Of a DNA stretch of 61,962 nt, positions 15,567-25,672 are shown piece by piece. Source of the DNA: an uncultured Bacteroidota bacterium (GTDB taxonomy: Bacteria; Bacteroidota; Bacteroidia; Chitinophagales; Chitinophagaceae). The notes under the pieces were generated by a model that saw nothing but the letters and a program-made list of their open reading frames with translations, had not been told where the DNA came from and did not search any database. The DNA is taken from the NCBI GenBank assembly GCA_903887005.1, contig CAISOH010000231.1:1-61962 (forward strand), read 5' to 3'. A program made the translations under genes and the position numbers. The first letter of the stretch is position 1, and every line of letters starts with the position of its first letter.

Positions 15567-17006
15567 CTATGGGAAAATCCCGAGTTCCTCATAAGAAACA
15601 CCTACTTTATCAATAGCTACTGTGAATGCTGCAGTACGCATGTCCACCTTGCCGCCAAGGTGAAGGAATGCTTCGCGTATTTCATGGTAAGAACTGATCA
15701 TAGTGTCTTCCAGGCCGGAGTAAACCAGGTCCACTTCATCAGGGCCATGCAATAATAAGGTGCGTTCTTTATCTGTGACTCTTTTACCTGTAAGTCCTTC
15801 TACCGAGTGAAGTATGGAGCCATACTGGTTTTCGCTAAAGCGCTTGTCCATACGGCCAAAACGTACATGGCTCAGGTTTTTCAGCCATTCAAAATAAGAT
15901 ACCGTTACACCGCCGGCATTCAGGTACATATCAGGTACTACGATTGTGCCTTTCTGCGCCAGTATTTCGTCAGCATCTGGTGTGAGCGGGCCGTTAGCGC
16001 CTTCGCCTATTATCTTCGCCTGTATGCGTGCTGCATTGCTCCCGTTGATCACGTTTTCCAATGCTGCCGGTATCAGTATGTCGCAAGGTTGCTCCATTGT
16101 TTCCGCACTGTTCTTAAAGAAGGTAGCCCCCGGATAGTTTATTAAAGAACCGGTAGCCTTGCGATGTTCAACAGCTTTATATACGTCAATGCCTTTTTCA
16201 TCGTAAATGCCGCCTTCATATTCAGCAAGTCCCACAATGATAGCGCCATTATCAAAAAAGAATTTGGCTGCATGGTAACCTACGTTTCCTAATCCCTGTA
16301 TGATCACTTTTTTGCCTTCTATACCTGTAGAAAGGCCTATCTTCTTCATGTCTTCTGCTATACTGCATACCTCGCGCACACCATAATATATACCCAGACC
16401 TGTTGCTTCAGTACGTCCGCGCACACCACCTTGCGTAACCGGTTTGCCGGTAACACATGCCATAGCGTCCACCTCTCCCGGTTTCAGGGAAGCGTAAGTA
16501 TCAACAATCCAGCTCATTTCGCGTCCGCCTGTACCATAATCAGGTGCCGGTACATCAATACCGGGGCCTATGAAGTTTTTCTTCACCAGTTCAGAAGCAT
16601 AACGGCGGGTTATTTTTTCCAGCTCGAATGCAGAGTATTTCTTAGGATTGATCTTGATGCCGCCCTTGGCGCCTCCAAAAGGTACATTTACGATAGCGCA
16701 TTTGTAGGTCATCAGTGAGGCGAGCGCCATCACTTCGTCCTGGTTTACATCCATGCTGTACCGGATACCACCCTTACAGGGAAGTTTGTGATGCGAATGT
16801 TGCACACGATAGGCTTCGATTACTTCGATATTATCGCCTATGCGTACCGGGAAATTCATCCGGTAAATGGAATTGCAGGCTTTTATCTGATCTAAGATAC
16901 CTGATTCGAAACGTGTGTATTTGGCAGCTTTATCAAAGTTGCGTTCCACACCCTTAAAGAAACTATATTCAGTTTCCGGTTTTGTCTTGGCAGTTGCTGT
17001 TTCCAC
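15567..17006 (-). CDS. gdhA: Glutamate dehydrogenase (Glu/Leu/Phe/Val family)
   Basis: The enzyme interconverts glutamate and 2-oxoglutarate plus ammonia with NAD(P)H, linking nitrogen and carbon metabolism. The 479-residue product has the substrate-binding segment KLPCKGGIRYS (about 74-84), the catalytic lysine in FGGAKGG (K114), GPGIDVPAPDYGTG, and a Rossmann nucleotide-binding motif VIIQGLGNVGYHAA (about 230-243). It is somewhat longer than the 420-450 residues usual for the hexameric type. The start at 17006 is 35 bases downstream of ccmD, so it may be read through from the ccsA-ccmD pair. A strong terminator follows. Confidence 0.95.
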   Translation of the reverse strand: METATAKTKPETEYSFFKGVERNFDKAAKYTRFESGILDQIKACNSIYRMNFPVRIGDNIEVIEAYRVQHSHHKLPCKGGIRYSMDVNQDEVMALASLMTYKCAIVNVPFGGAKGGIKINPKKYSAFELEKITRRYASELVKKNFIGPGIDVPAPDYGTGGREMSWIVDTYASLKPGEVDAMACVTGKPVTQGGVRGRTEATGLGIYYGVREVCSIAEDMKKIGLSTGIEGKKVIIQGLGNVGYHAAKFFFDNGAIIVGLAEYEGGIYDEKGIDVYKAVEHRKATGSLINYPGATFFKNSAETMEQPCDILIPAALENVINGSNAARIQAKIIGEGANGPLTPDADEILAQKGTIVVPDMYLNAGGVTVSYFEWLKNLSHVRFGRMDKRFSENQYGSILHSVEGLTGKRVTDKERTLLLHGPDEVDLVYSGLEDTMISSYHEIREAFLHLGGKVDMRTAAFTVAIDKVGVSYEELGIFP

Positions 17007-17041
17007 CTTTGTTTTTTTTAATTTTGATGAGTAAATGAAGT

Positions 17042-17245
17042 TTATTTTTCTTTTTCAATTTTGCTGATTTTGCGGTCGAGGTACACCAGGTACGCAAAAA
17101 TTCCCGCAAAGATAGTAGCTAATACCGCAACCACAACGTATATTTTGCCATTTGACCGCATGGCATCCGCCATTTCGGTCTCCGCGCTTACAAATGTTGT
17201 AGTTATAAGTATTAAAAATATTGTTATTAACCCCTTTTTTATCAT
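17042..17245 (-). CDS. ccmD: CcmD-family small membrane protein
   Basis: The 67-residue product has an N-terminal hydrophobic segment that resembles a signal peptide (MIKKGLITIFLILITTTFVSA), a short linker MADAMRSNGKIYVVVAVLATIF that begins a transmembrane helix, and a tail LVYLDRKISKIEKEK. The pattern Y...V...F..YL..LDRK...LE is the hallmark of the CcmD family in Bacteroidota, which helps heme delivery by CcmC/CcsA. Its start overlaps the stop of the ccsA gene by four bases, which supports coupled translation and a shared function. Confidence 0.85.
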   Translation of the reverse strand: MIKKGLITIFLILITTTFVSAETEMADAMRSNGKIYVVVAVLATIFAGIFAYLVYLDRKISKIEKEK

Positions 17246-17937
17246 TTTTCAGCTGTTTTTTCAAGGTCAAATTGCAAAGTATTTTCCCTTTTATATATCA
17301 CCAGTCCAAGCCTTACTTTCAAATTGGCTATCCATAGCCCAATAAGTATCCAGCCCGCCACAGCCGGGTAAAACACCATCCGCATATTACTGTCCAGGTC
17401 ATATTGTTTAAATGCCGGGTTACCGCCATTTCCGGGGTGCAGGGAATCAACCATGCGGGGCAGTATAAATATGAGTGGTATCAGCATGGCGAATGCGAAT
17501 ACATTATAAACGGCGCTTATCTTCGCTTTCTTCTCATCATCCTTCAGTCCGCTGCGCAGAATGATGTATGCAAAATAAATAAGCATGCTCATTGCGGTAC
17601 CTAATTGTTTGGGATCATTGCTCCATGCGCTGCCCCAGGTATATTGCGCCCACTCCATGCCGGTAAGCATACCTAGTATACTAAAAAATATACCTGCATT
17701 GGTTAGTTGCACGGCATATATATCGTCCTGTAAGTCTCCTGTACGAAGATATTTAATAGAATAGTAAAAAGCCATTGCAAACAATACCAGCATGGTAAAC
17801 CACATAGGTACATGAAAATAAAGGTTGCGTATGGTCTCGTTCAGTATATCCAGCCGCGGCACCGGCATTAGAAAACCTCCAACAACGGTAAACCCCAACA
17901 GGATAAAACAAAGTATTTTCCACCACCAGCTATGCAT
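17242..17937 (-). CDS. ccsA: Cytochrome c biogenesis heme-handling protein CcsA/CcmC
   Basis: This integral membrane protein presents heme for cytochrome c maturation. The 231 residues contain six predicted transmembrane helices, the WWD-like heme motif region EWAQYTWGSAWSNDPKQ at about residues 90-110, and flanking histidines in YFHVPMW and DSLHPG that fit axial heme ligands. Only part of the WWD motif is kept (WGSAWSNDP), as in many Bacteroidota CcmC-type proteins. ccmB, ccmE, ccmF and the thioredoxin-like CcmG are not adjacent here. It is the first gene of the ccsA-ccmD(-gdhA) group. Confidence 0.9.
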   Translation of the reverse strand: MHSWWWKILCFILLGFTVVGGFLMPVPRLDILNETIRNLYFHVPMWFTMLVLFAMAFYYSIKYLRTGDLQDDIYAVQLTNAGIFFSILGMLTGMEWAQYTWGSAWSNDPKQLGTAMSMLIYFAYIILRSGLKDDEKKAKISAVYNVFAFAMLIPLIFILPRMVDSLHPGNGGNPAFKQYDLDSNMRMVFYPAVAGWILIGLWIANLKVRLGLVIYKRENTLQFDLEKTAEK

Positions 17938-18119
17938 CAGGGGATATGATAATTTTTCGCAAAAGTAGGTATTTAAAGGACAAAGAAGAAATGATGTTAA
18001 TCATGTAGAAAACAGCAATAATTGGATATTTTTATATTCAAAATAATAATGTATATATGGGGTGTGACTTTTAGTTTTTAGAATTTAAACACTTTTGTAT
18101 TTTTAATAAAAAGTATTGA

Positions 18120-18506
18120 ATGCGTAAAGCCGGATTATTTTTCATCCTGTTTATATTGTCATCAACCGTTTTGTTTTCCCAGGAAAAAAAACAGGAAGCT
18201 CCCATAGTCAGGCTCGGAAATCTGGATACGTCAAATATTACCTGTGAAACCCTGCTAAAGAATGCAAAATTAATTCCCTTAGATGGCAGATGGGCAGTAA
18301 CCAGGTTTATGATAGCATTTACATTACCTGATGGCAAAACATACGGCCCCTTTCCTGCCGAGGGTTCTGTATTGCCTGAAGCGGCAATTAAGGTCATCAA
18401 GCGATTGAAAAAAAAGAAAGCGGAAATATTTATTCACCAGATCAATGTGGTGCGTGATGGCAAGGAAAAGTTTACTTTACCGATTATTTTGAGGTATAAT
18501 AATTAG
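18120..18506 (+). CDS. Small exported protein resembling the GldM C-terminal domain
   Basis: The 128-residue product has a signal peptide (MRKAGLFFILFILSSTVLFSQ). The mature part contains WAVTRFMIAFTLPDGKTYGP, then AAIKVIKRLKKKKAEIFIHQINVVRDGK. The layout of a short beta segment, a polar loop, the VIK.LK helix and a strand with D-G-K matches the C-terminal domain of the gliding/T9SS protein GldM and the second small gene at 20672-21067. Function is unknown; a role in periplasmic protein interactions is inferred from the resemblance only. It lies about 80 bases upstream of the DUF433 gene on the same strand. Confidence 0.75.
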   Translation: MRKAGLFFILFILSSTVLFSQEKKQEAPIVRLGNLDTSNITCETLLKNAKLIPLDGRWAVTRFMIAFTLPDGKTYGPFPAEGSVLPEAAIKVIKRLKKKKAEIFIHQINVVRDGKEKFTLPIILRYNN

Positions 18507-18588
18507 CTGTCATTTCCACAGAATATTCAGGTAGCAATGAGTTTTATTGCATCATTATAAATTAGTATCTTTGAGTAAAGAATAAACT

Positions 18589-18810
18589 ATGGAAGTTAAC
18601 TCCTGGAAAAGTCGTATAACTGCAAATTCTGAACAATGTGGTGGACGCCCTTGTATCAGGGGTATGAGGATTCGTGTGATAGATATTTTGGATCTGCTTG
18701 CTTCCGGCCTCACCCAGGATCAGATACTGGAAGAGATGCCGGATCTTGAAAAAGAAGATATTGAAGCTGCATTAAGATATGTAAGCACCAAATTGGTTAT
18801 TGCTGCCTGA
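18589..18810 (+). CDS. DUF433 (VapB45-like) antitoxin
   Basis: DUF433 proteins are small winged-helix-like antitoxins, usually followed immediately by a PIN-like DUF5615 (VapC45) toxin. The 73-residue product has the typical core RITANSEQCGGRPCIRGMRIRV and a helical part DILDLLASGLTQDQILEEMPDLEKEDIEAALRY. This is a complete family member. No toxin gene follows; the next 150 bases hold only short open stretches. It may be an orphan antitoxin or the remnant of a decayed pair. Confidence 0.9.
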   Translation: MEVNSWKSRITANSEQCGGRPCIRGMRIRVIDILDLLASGLTQDQILEEMPDLEKEDIEAALRYVSTKLVIAA

Positions 18811-18964
18811 TATTTTTTGTTGTTTTGATGAATTAATCATTACCCTCAGTATCGCTGAATTAACAATACAGGTTGGAAGCAAGCTTATATATTTTATATG
18901 AAAATTAGTTGAATTCGTTGCCAAAATATTTAATTTACCGCTTGATAATTAGTATAGTTCAGTG

Positions 18965-19264
18965 ATGAGCAAAATAAAAGGTTTATATTATTTCGTTAGT
19001 TTGACTATGGTCTTATTAATTGAAGTAGCTACTCATCTCCTTTTTCCGAAGTTACAAGCTATTAGATGGGCACATAGCGATGAATTTCGATATGTTTGGT
19101 GGATATATTTGTGTGTATTGCTTATTGCGTTAATTTTATTAATCATAAATCTTGTAACAGAAAAAGTGCGAGGTGGTAATTTGCCATTAACGTTGATAAT
19201 TTTAGCCTTGTTGCATACTAATTATGTTGTATGGACAATTGAATGTTCTTGTTATGGGGGGTAA
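18965..19264 (+). CDS. Small membrane protein of unknown function
   Basis: The 99-residue product has three hydrophobic segments (about residues 8-28, 42-68 and 74-92) separated by short charged loops, consistent with a three-pass inner-membrane protein. The C-terminus ends ECSCYGG. I recognise no family. The ATG at 18965 is preferred over the GTG at 18962. It stands alone between the antitoxin gene and the aminotransferase gene. Confidence 0.6.
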   Translation: MSKIKGLYYFVSLTMVLLIEVATHLLFPKLQAIRWAHSDEFRYVWWIYLCVLLIALILLIINLVTEKVRGGNLPLTLIILALLHTNYVVWTIECSCYGG

Positions 19265-19359
19265 TCCATATATTGCTAATGAATGAAAAATAAAAATTAC
19301 TTGTCACGGTAAGTGAAGATTATCATACAAATTTAAACATAAGTGATAACAATTAACCA

Positions 19360-20619
19360 ATGGACAAACGCACATTTCTTAAAAACAGTACACTGCTTGG
19401 ATTAGGCAGCATGATGAGCCTTTCGGCAATTGGTAAAATGGTAGATGCAGTTGCGCATCTTCCGGTTGCTGAAGTAGCGAAAGATGAAGACTTCTGGGCT
19501 TCATTGCGTAGCGGCTATTCTTTGAAGTCTGACTATATAAACCTTGAAAACGGTTATTACTGCATTCTTCCCAAAGAAGTCCTTGACCGGTACATACTGC
19601 ACATTCGTGAAGTGAATATGCAGGGAGCATACTATATGCGTACTGTTCAGTTGGAGAATAAAATGGCTGCGGTTAAAAAACTGGCCGACCTCACTGGTTG
19701 CTCACCCGATGAATTAATTATTACCCGGAATACCACTGAGTCATTGGATATGGTTATTGCCGGCCTTGACTGGAAAGCGGGCGATGAAGCGATAATGGCC
19801 GAACATGATTACGGCGCAATGCTCGAAATGTTCAAACAGGTTTCTAAAAGGCATGGGGTTGTAAATAAAATTCTTTCCGTGCCCATAAACCCAAAATCAG
19901 ATGACGAAATAGTGGAACTCTATGAAAAGGCCATCACAAAAAAGACAAAACTGCTGATGGTGTGCCACATGATAAATATAACGGGGCAGATATTGCCCGT
20001 GCGTAAGATCTGCGATATGGCGCACAAGAAGAATGTGCAGGTGATGGTGGACGGCGCTCATGCCCTGGCACATATTAAATTCAGTATCCCTGATCTGAAT
20101 TGTGATTATTACGGAAGCAGTTTACATAAATGGCTGAGTGTGCCGCTGGGGGCCGGAATGCTGTATGTGAAAAAAGAAAACATCAGTAAGATATGGCCGC
20201 TGTTAGCAGAGGCTGACAGAAAACCGGATGATATTTCCAGGTTGAACCATATGGGAACTACACCTGTAGCTACCGACCTGACCATCCCGGATGCAATTGA
20301 TTTTTATAACAAAATGGGCGCAGAACGGAAAGAAGCACGGTTGCGTTATTTACAAAATTACTGGACTACCAAAGTTCGTGGCTATAAAAGCGCAGTATTG
20401 TTTACGCCAGAAGATCCTGCACGATCATGTGGCATTGCCAACGTTGGTTTGAAATATATCAAGCCTTCTATTTTTGCGGAAATATTATTGAAAAAGTACA
20501 AGATTTATACCGTGGCGATTGATATTGCGGGGGTACAGGGTTGCCGCATTACCCCAAATGTATTTACAACAACCGATGAACTGGATGAACTGGTGAATGC
20601 GATAAAGATGGAAGCATAA
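19360..20619 (+). CDS. Class V PLP-dependent aminotransferase (isopenicillin-N epimerase-like), exported
   Basis: The 419-residue product has a fold-type I PLP core of the class V group: TRNTTESLDMVIAGL (phosphate cup), MVDGAHALA with D231 for the PLP ring nitrogen and H234 nearby, and SSLHKWLSVPLGAG with the Schiff-base lysine K257. It resembles the isopenicillin-N epimerase/cysteine desulfurase-like proteins of Bacteroidota. The N-terminus reads DKRTFLKNSTLLGLGSMMSL, the twin-arginine-like pattern common at the start of such proteins, but the second Arg is missing (KR), so the export route is uncertain. The substrate cannot be inferred. It is followed after 52 bases by a GldM-like small gene. 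Confidence 0.88.
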   Translation: MDKRTFLKNSTLLGLGSMMSLSAIGKMVDAVAHLPVAEVAKDEDFWASLRSGYSLKSDYINLENGYYCILPKEVLDRYILHIREVNMQGAYYMRTVQLENKMAAVKKLADLTGCSPDELIITRNTTESLDMVIAGLDWKAGDEAIMAEHDYGAMLEMFKQVSKRHGVVNKILSVPINPKSDDEIVELYEKAITKKTKLLMVCHMINITGQILPVRKICDMAHKKNVQVMVDGAHALAHIKFSIPDLNCDYYGSSLHKWLSVPLGAGMLYVKKENISKIWPLLAEADRKPDDISRLNHMGTTPVATDLTIPDAIDFYNKMGAERKEARLRYLQNYWTTKVRGYKSAVLFTPEDPARSCGIANVGLKYIKPSIFAEILLKKYKIYTVAIDIAGVQGCRITPNVFTTTDELDELVNAIKMEA

Positions 20620-20671
20620 AATAAGGATTGATCATTGTTTAAACTTTTATGAGCTTAATAAAAACTGCTTT

Positions 20672-21067
20672 ATGAGAAAGATGGTTTTATTGTTCGTGTT
20701 ATTAATTTCGCTGACTTCATTTAGTTCATTTGCACAGTATATAGGCGATAAAAATTGGCCGGATATCCGATTTGGTAAAATTAAAAATGAAGTTATTACA
20801 ACCGGAGATATTTTGTCCAATCCACGGTTGACAGATATGAAAGGTGTATGGACTGTAAAGAGTTTCACAATTACCTTTCTGCCCAAAGGGCATGATATGT
20901 ACGGTCCTTATTCAACAAAAGGCTCCGCATTAACAGCCGATGAAATAGCGATAATAAAAAAACTGAAAGGCACAACCGGCAAAATAATCATTGATGATAT
21001 AAAGGCAAGCGGCGAAGACGGCGCCATAAGATCATTAGTCACTATTGTTTTGAATTATGATTATTAG
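20672..21067 (+). CDS. Small exported protein resembling the GldM C-terminal domain
   Basis: The 131-residue product has a signal peptide (MRKMVLLFVLLISLTSFSSFAQ) and a mature part with VWTVKSFTITFLPKGHDMYG, then EIAIIKKLKGTTGKIIIDDIKASGEDG. The segment IIIDDIKA.GEDG matches the end of the GldM C-terminal domain (FEDIKA.GPDG) better than its paralogue at 18120-18506 does. Both share the order SF.I.F.P.G...YGP, then IK.LK. Function is unknown. It lies 52 bases after the aminotransferase gene on the same strand and may be co-transcribed. Confidence 0.75.
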   Translation: MRKMVLLFVLLISLTSFSSFAQYIGDKNWPDIRFGKIKNEVITTGDILSNPRLTDMKGVWTVKSFTITFLPKGHDMYGPYSTKGSALTADEIAIIKKLKGTTGKIIIDDIKASGEDGAIRSLVTIVLNYDY

Positions 21068-21072
21068 ATTAT

Positions 21073-21332
21073 TAATACCAATTGAACTGCCAGAATCGAA
21101 ATCAGATAATAGTGCCTATAGAAATCTTAATGCCTTGAACTATTTCAACAAAAATCCTTTGCGGGATTTATTAATGCAGTATTTTTAGGTGAATCAAGTA
21201 ATACCATTTAAACGTTAAAAATCTGTACTACTATATGCCTTTGCGAACTTAAAAACGTTAATTGGAAACAGCGCCTTTGCGTCTTTGCGAGAAATTATTT
21301 CGTGCGATAATTTGATATCCAATGGGTATAAT
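21073..21332. repeat. Degenerate repeat-like intergenic stretch
   Basis: The stretch between the GldM-like gene and the terminator contains GCGCCTTTGCGTCTTTGCGA (21270-21289), close to the core of element A, and is bounded by AATACCAATTG near 21073 and CAATGGGTATAAT near 21320. The ends are weakly inverted. It looks like a diverged relative or composite of the short elements, not a clean copy. Confidence 0.35.
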
Positions 21333-21336
21333 CCTA

Positions 21337-21375
21337 TAATAGCGAAGGCGTCCATTTGAGACGCCTTCGCTATTA
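21337..21375. terminator. Long perfect hairpin after the frameshifted T9SS gene
   Basis: TAATAGCGAAGGCGTC (21337-21352) pairs over 16 bp with GACGCCTTCGCTATTA (21360-21375) around a 7-base loop. It lies just past the stop codon at 21392 (minus strand). The flanking T-tract is poor, but the stem is very strong. Confidence 0.8.
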
Positions 21376-21391
21376 TATTCATTCAAACGCT

Positions 21392-24300
21392 TTATTTATC
21401 TATTACTACACGGAATACCACAGGGTCTTCACCTGAAGTTATTTTCACGAGATAGATACCGCCTGGAGTTGATGGTTCCAGTTTTATATGTTCATTGAAA
21501 TCGCCATTACGGGCCAAGGCCATTTTCTTATAAATGGTTTGTCCGAGCATGTTCGTTACAATGATGCTTACCTGCTCACCAGCCTTGCTTTTCAAAGTAC
21601 CGCTGATGGTAAATTCTCCCTTGTTAGGGTTTGGCACTAATGTCAGATTGCTGGTACTTACCAGATTGCTGATACCGGTAGTTACCTGTATTTTAATGGT
21701 GTTACTGAAATTAGTATTGGGTAAAGCGCATACATCACTGCTGGTAACCTGGCATTTAATTTTATCGCCGTCAGTGAGTGTATTTGTAATATAGGTGGCA
21801 TCCGTAGCGCCTGTTACCGGAGAACCGTTAAGATACCATTGGTAAGATGGTGAAGAACCGGCAAAAGGCGCAAAAACAACAAATGTATCTAATTGCCCTG
21901 GTACAATACTGGAATGCATAACCTTTATAGTATCCCAATTAACCGTTGGCGCCTCCACATGTATTATTATCGGGCTGCTTACTGCTGTAAGAGCGGCCAG
22001 ACATACATAATCACTGGTCATGGTACAGCCGATAGTATCGCCGTTATTGGGCGTACCCGGAGGCGTGTAAGATGCCCCGGTACCAACATTAATGCTGTTT
22101 TTTGTCCATTGATAAGCGGGCGATGCCCCTCCAAAAACCGGTACTGCATTGAAAGTAATATGACCGCCTGTGCAAATAACATCTCCGGGGATAGCCGTAA
22201 TGCTAACCAGGGGTGTGGCTAATGGGGTTGCTGTTACCACAGCGCTTCCGGTCATGTTGTTGCTGCACCCGGTAGTTGCATCAACGGCAACAATGGTATA
22301 AGTACCGCCTGTAGTTATTAAACCATAATCAAGTGCGGATGATGTACCTGCCATAGAAGTAACTAATGTTGGTCCATTAAATAACCGGTAATTGATGCCG
22401 GCAACAGACCCAGTCAATCCAACATGTACTCCTGTGCCTCCGGCACAAAAGCTGCCACCGCCTGTCATTGTAAATACTGCAGGTAAAGGATCCACCGTCA
22501 TTAAAGAGTTCACGGAACAACCTGATAAAGTATAAAAAATAGTTGCCACACCCAGAGCGCTGCCGGTGACAATACCTGAGGACACACCCACGGTGGCGAT
22601 TGTGGTGTTACTGCTGCTCCATACGCCGCCACCGGAAGGGTCACTTAAAGTTATTGTTGACCCAAGGCAAACATTGCCTGCGCCAGCTATTGCTGCGGGT
22701 GATAATTTTATGGAAACTACCGTAGTCGTAGAACAACCCAAACCTATTGCATAAGTAATAGTCGCTGTACCCGCAGATACGCCTGTAACGATCCCTGAGC
22801 TGGCGTCAATCGTAGCTTTGGAAGTGTTGCTGCTGCTCCAGACCCCGCCTAATGAAGCATCACTTAATGTTGATGTCGCACCTGTACAAACGGTGGTAGT
22901 TCCGGTTATAGGTGTGGCGGTAAGATTAACGGTTACAGATATAGTTGAATTGCAACTTAGGCCAATTGTATAGGTTATTGTTGCGGTGCCGATGGCCGCA
23001 CCGGAAACAATACCGGTACCTGAACCAACAGTAGCCACTGAAGTATTGCTGCTGCTCCAGGTGCCGCCACCCGATGGATCGCTTAAATTTGTTGTTAACC
23101 CTACACATACTGAGGGAGTACCTGTAATTGGAGGTGCGGAAAGATTAACAGTAACCGTAGCAGATGCAAAACAACCATCACCAATTGTATAAGCTATTGT
23201 AGTTATGCCCCCGCTCAAACCGGAAACAAGGCCAGTGCCCGAACCTACCGTAGCCACAGTTGAATTACTGCTTGTCCATGTACCTCCCGCTGTTATATCA
23301 CTTAAGGCAGTTGTTAAGCCAAGGCAAACATCTGTAGTACCAGTGATTGAAGCCGGTGACAGGTTTACCGTAACATTCATAGTTACACTGCAACTTGCTC
23401 CAAGCGTATAGCTGATAGTTGCAGTGCCTGCTGCTACGCCCGCAACAACGCCTCCGGCAACAGTAGCCGTTGAAGTATTGCTGCTGCTCCAGATGCCGCC
23501 GGACACAGCATTGCTCAAAGTAGTGGATGATCCTTCGCAAACAGTTGCCGTACCTGTGATAGCTGTGGGCATTGGATTGATGGTTTCAATAATGGTTGCT
23601 GCACAACCTGCAACGAGAGTATATGAAATGGTAGTTGTACCTGCGGCTACGCCTGTTACAACTCCGGCCGCGACAGTTGCCGCTGATGTATTACTGCTGC
23701 TCCAGGCACCGCCTGCAGTTGCGTCTGTTAATGCTATTGCTGCTCCCGCACAAACACTGGCAGCGCCTGTAATGATTGCCGGGCTTGGATTGACAGTTAC
23801 AATAGTGGTCACGTTGCAACCGGCGCTAAGCGTGTAGGTGATTGCAGCTGTGCCTGCAGATATGCCGCTAACGATGCCTGTACCTAAACCAACAGTCGCA
23901 ATAGTGGTATTGCTGCTGGTCCATGTGCCGCCTCCACCATCACTTAAAGCAGTTGTTTTTCCTTCGCATACAGTCGCAGTTCCGGTAATCGGGCCAGGTA
24001 AATTACTCACGGTTACAGTAGTCGTTTTTATACAACCCGTCGCGCTAAGCGTATAGGTAATAACAGAAGTGCCCGGATTGACGCCGGTCACAAGGCCGGA
24101 ACCGGTGCCAATTGTGGCAATCAAAGTATTGCTGCTGGTCCACACTCCGCTTGCGGTTGCATCGCTTAAAGCAGTTGTTAAGCTGGTACAAACACCGGTA
24201 GCTCCGGTAATAGCAAGAGGTAAAGGATTTACTGTAACTGTTGTAATTGCTGTGCAGCCACCATTAACGGTATAGGTGATACTTGCGGTTCCTGCCAACA

Positions 24301-25672
24301 TACCTGTTACATTTCCTGCAGATGATCCAACAGTGGCAATCAAGGTATTGCTGCTTGTCCAGTTGCCGCCAAGGGAATCATCACTGAGTGTTGTTGTTGC
24401 CCCGATACAAACATTTGTAGTTCCGGTGATAACATCAGGAGGAGAACATAATTTTACGTGTGCCCACCAGGTATCCCAGGTATTTGCCGGGCTGGCACTG
24501 GCTTCCTGGATAGTCCAGAAATCAGTTAAGTTAAGAGGATCAAGAGCAGCGCCGGAATAATCACCCCACCTGTCCCTTGTTCCGGAAAATTTTTTAAAAT
24601 AAGTATTCTGCCCATGTCTGTACACTTGAAATGGTCTCATAGAATCAACCGGATCTGTGTGCATACGTAAGGAATAAGCTGCGCTGGGATGTGTGGCAGC
24701 AGACATAGTAGAAAAACCTATTAAGGCATCATCCGAAGAATTTGGAGTTATAGTAGGGAAAGCGAAAAAATTGGCATTGGTAGGATCATCAATGGTTCCG
24801 ATTTGAATCGGAGTAGCTAGCGTATCAATCTGCCACCATTGAATTGATGCACGTGTAGGATTGACAGTTGTGCTATATGGCAGGAAAACTGTGTGTGAAA
24901 ACCATAATTTATTATTAATGAAAACTACCTGATCAACGCGGTCATCATTGGTCTGTATCAGGTTTGCTATACCTGTCTGAGGCGCAAAATCAGCTCCTGG
25001 AGTTGGACCGGTCACAGCAAATGATTGCTGTAGCCAGTTAAATCCTGTTGATTTAGGGAATCCAACTGAAGTCATGGTTTCAGAGCCAACAGCGCCTGAG
25101 ATTTTCCAAAGCTCCATAAGCCCTCCGCCGGCATTTGTCCCATCCCAGCTTTCTACCATAAACATGTTCTGCAAAGTCGGATCATAAGTTAAAGCAGGGC
25201 AAACGGTAAATGAAGTGGTTTTGATAAAACTTGTATATGGTGCGCCGGCTCCGGAAAGCAGATTTGCTTTATTAAAAACGTAAATTTTTGCACCGTTAAA
25301 CGTACCTCCGGTAATTGCGAAAAGATTGCCGGTAATTGTTATCCATTTCCCGTTAAAACCAACATCCGGGAAATCCAGCCAGTTAACACCTGTGCCGTCG
25401 GCAAGCACCTTATAAGTCCACCATGCCCCGGTGGGGTTACTGGTCTTTGAAATGGCAATCAATATGGAAGAAGTAGTCAGATTTGCATCTGAAACCGATA
25501 CAACAATCCACCGATTGGTGTAGGGATCATAATGGACCCGGGGGTCAAATGTACCTCCGCTGACTACTGAAGTCCAAAACGCATTAAGTGTTACAGCCGA
25601 AACTGCACCACCTGCCCTGGTTTGGATTTTTACCTGGGAATTTGTTGTAGTAAGGCAATAATTGGAATCCAC
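21392..25672 (-). pseudogene. T9SS surface protein with Ig-like repeats, main part after a frameshift
   Basis: This 1426-residue frame is the body of a secreted protein whose start lies in another frame (25630-26037). It opens with a catalytic-less propeller-like region (about 1-410, FDPRVHYDPYTNRWIVVSVS, TYDPTLQNMFMVESWDG, ISGTRDRWGDYSGAALDP) and continues with about ten Ig-like repeats (about 415-1130). Their pattern is ITGT..VC.G.TT.LSD...GG.WSSSNT.ATV...GIVTGV.AGTATI.YT. Two or three further Ig-like domains and a T9SS type A tail follow (LVPNPNKGEF, then MLGQTIYKK and GGIYLVKI). The apparent GTG start at 25672 is not a true start, because the reading across it matches the motif PPDTHGAVDSNY if one base is restored. 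With that base the protein would be about 1,550 residues. Confidence 0.8.

Noticed and set aside
15410-15601. 63-codon frame on the minus strand
   Set aside because: It overlaps the terminator of gdhA and the end of that gene and has no features.
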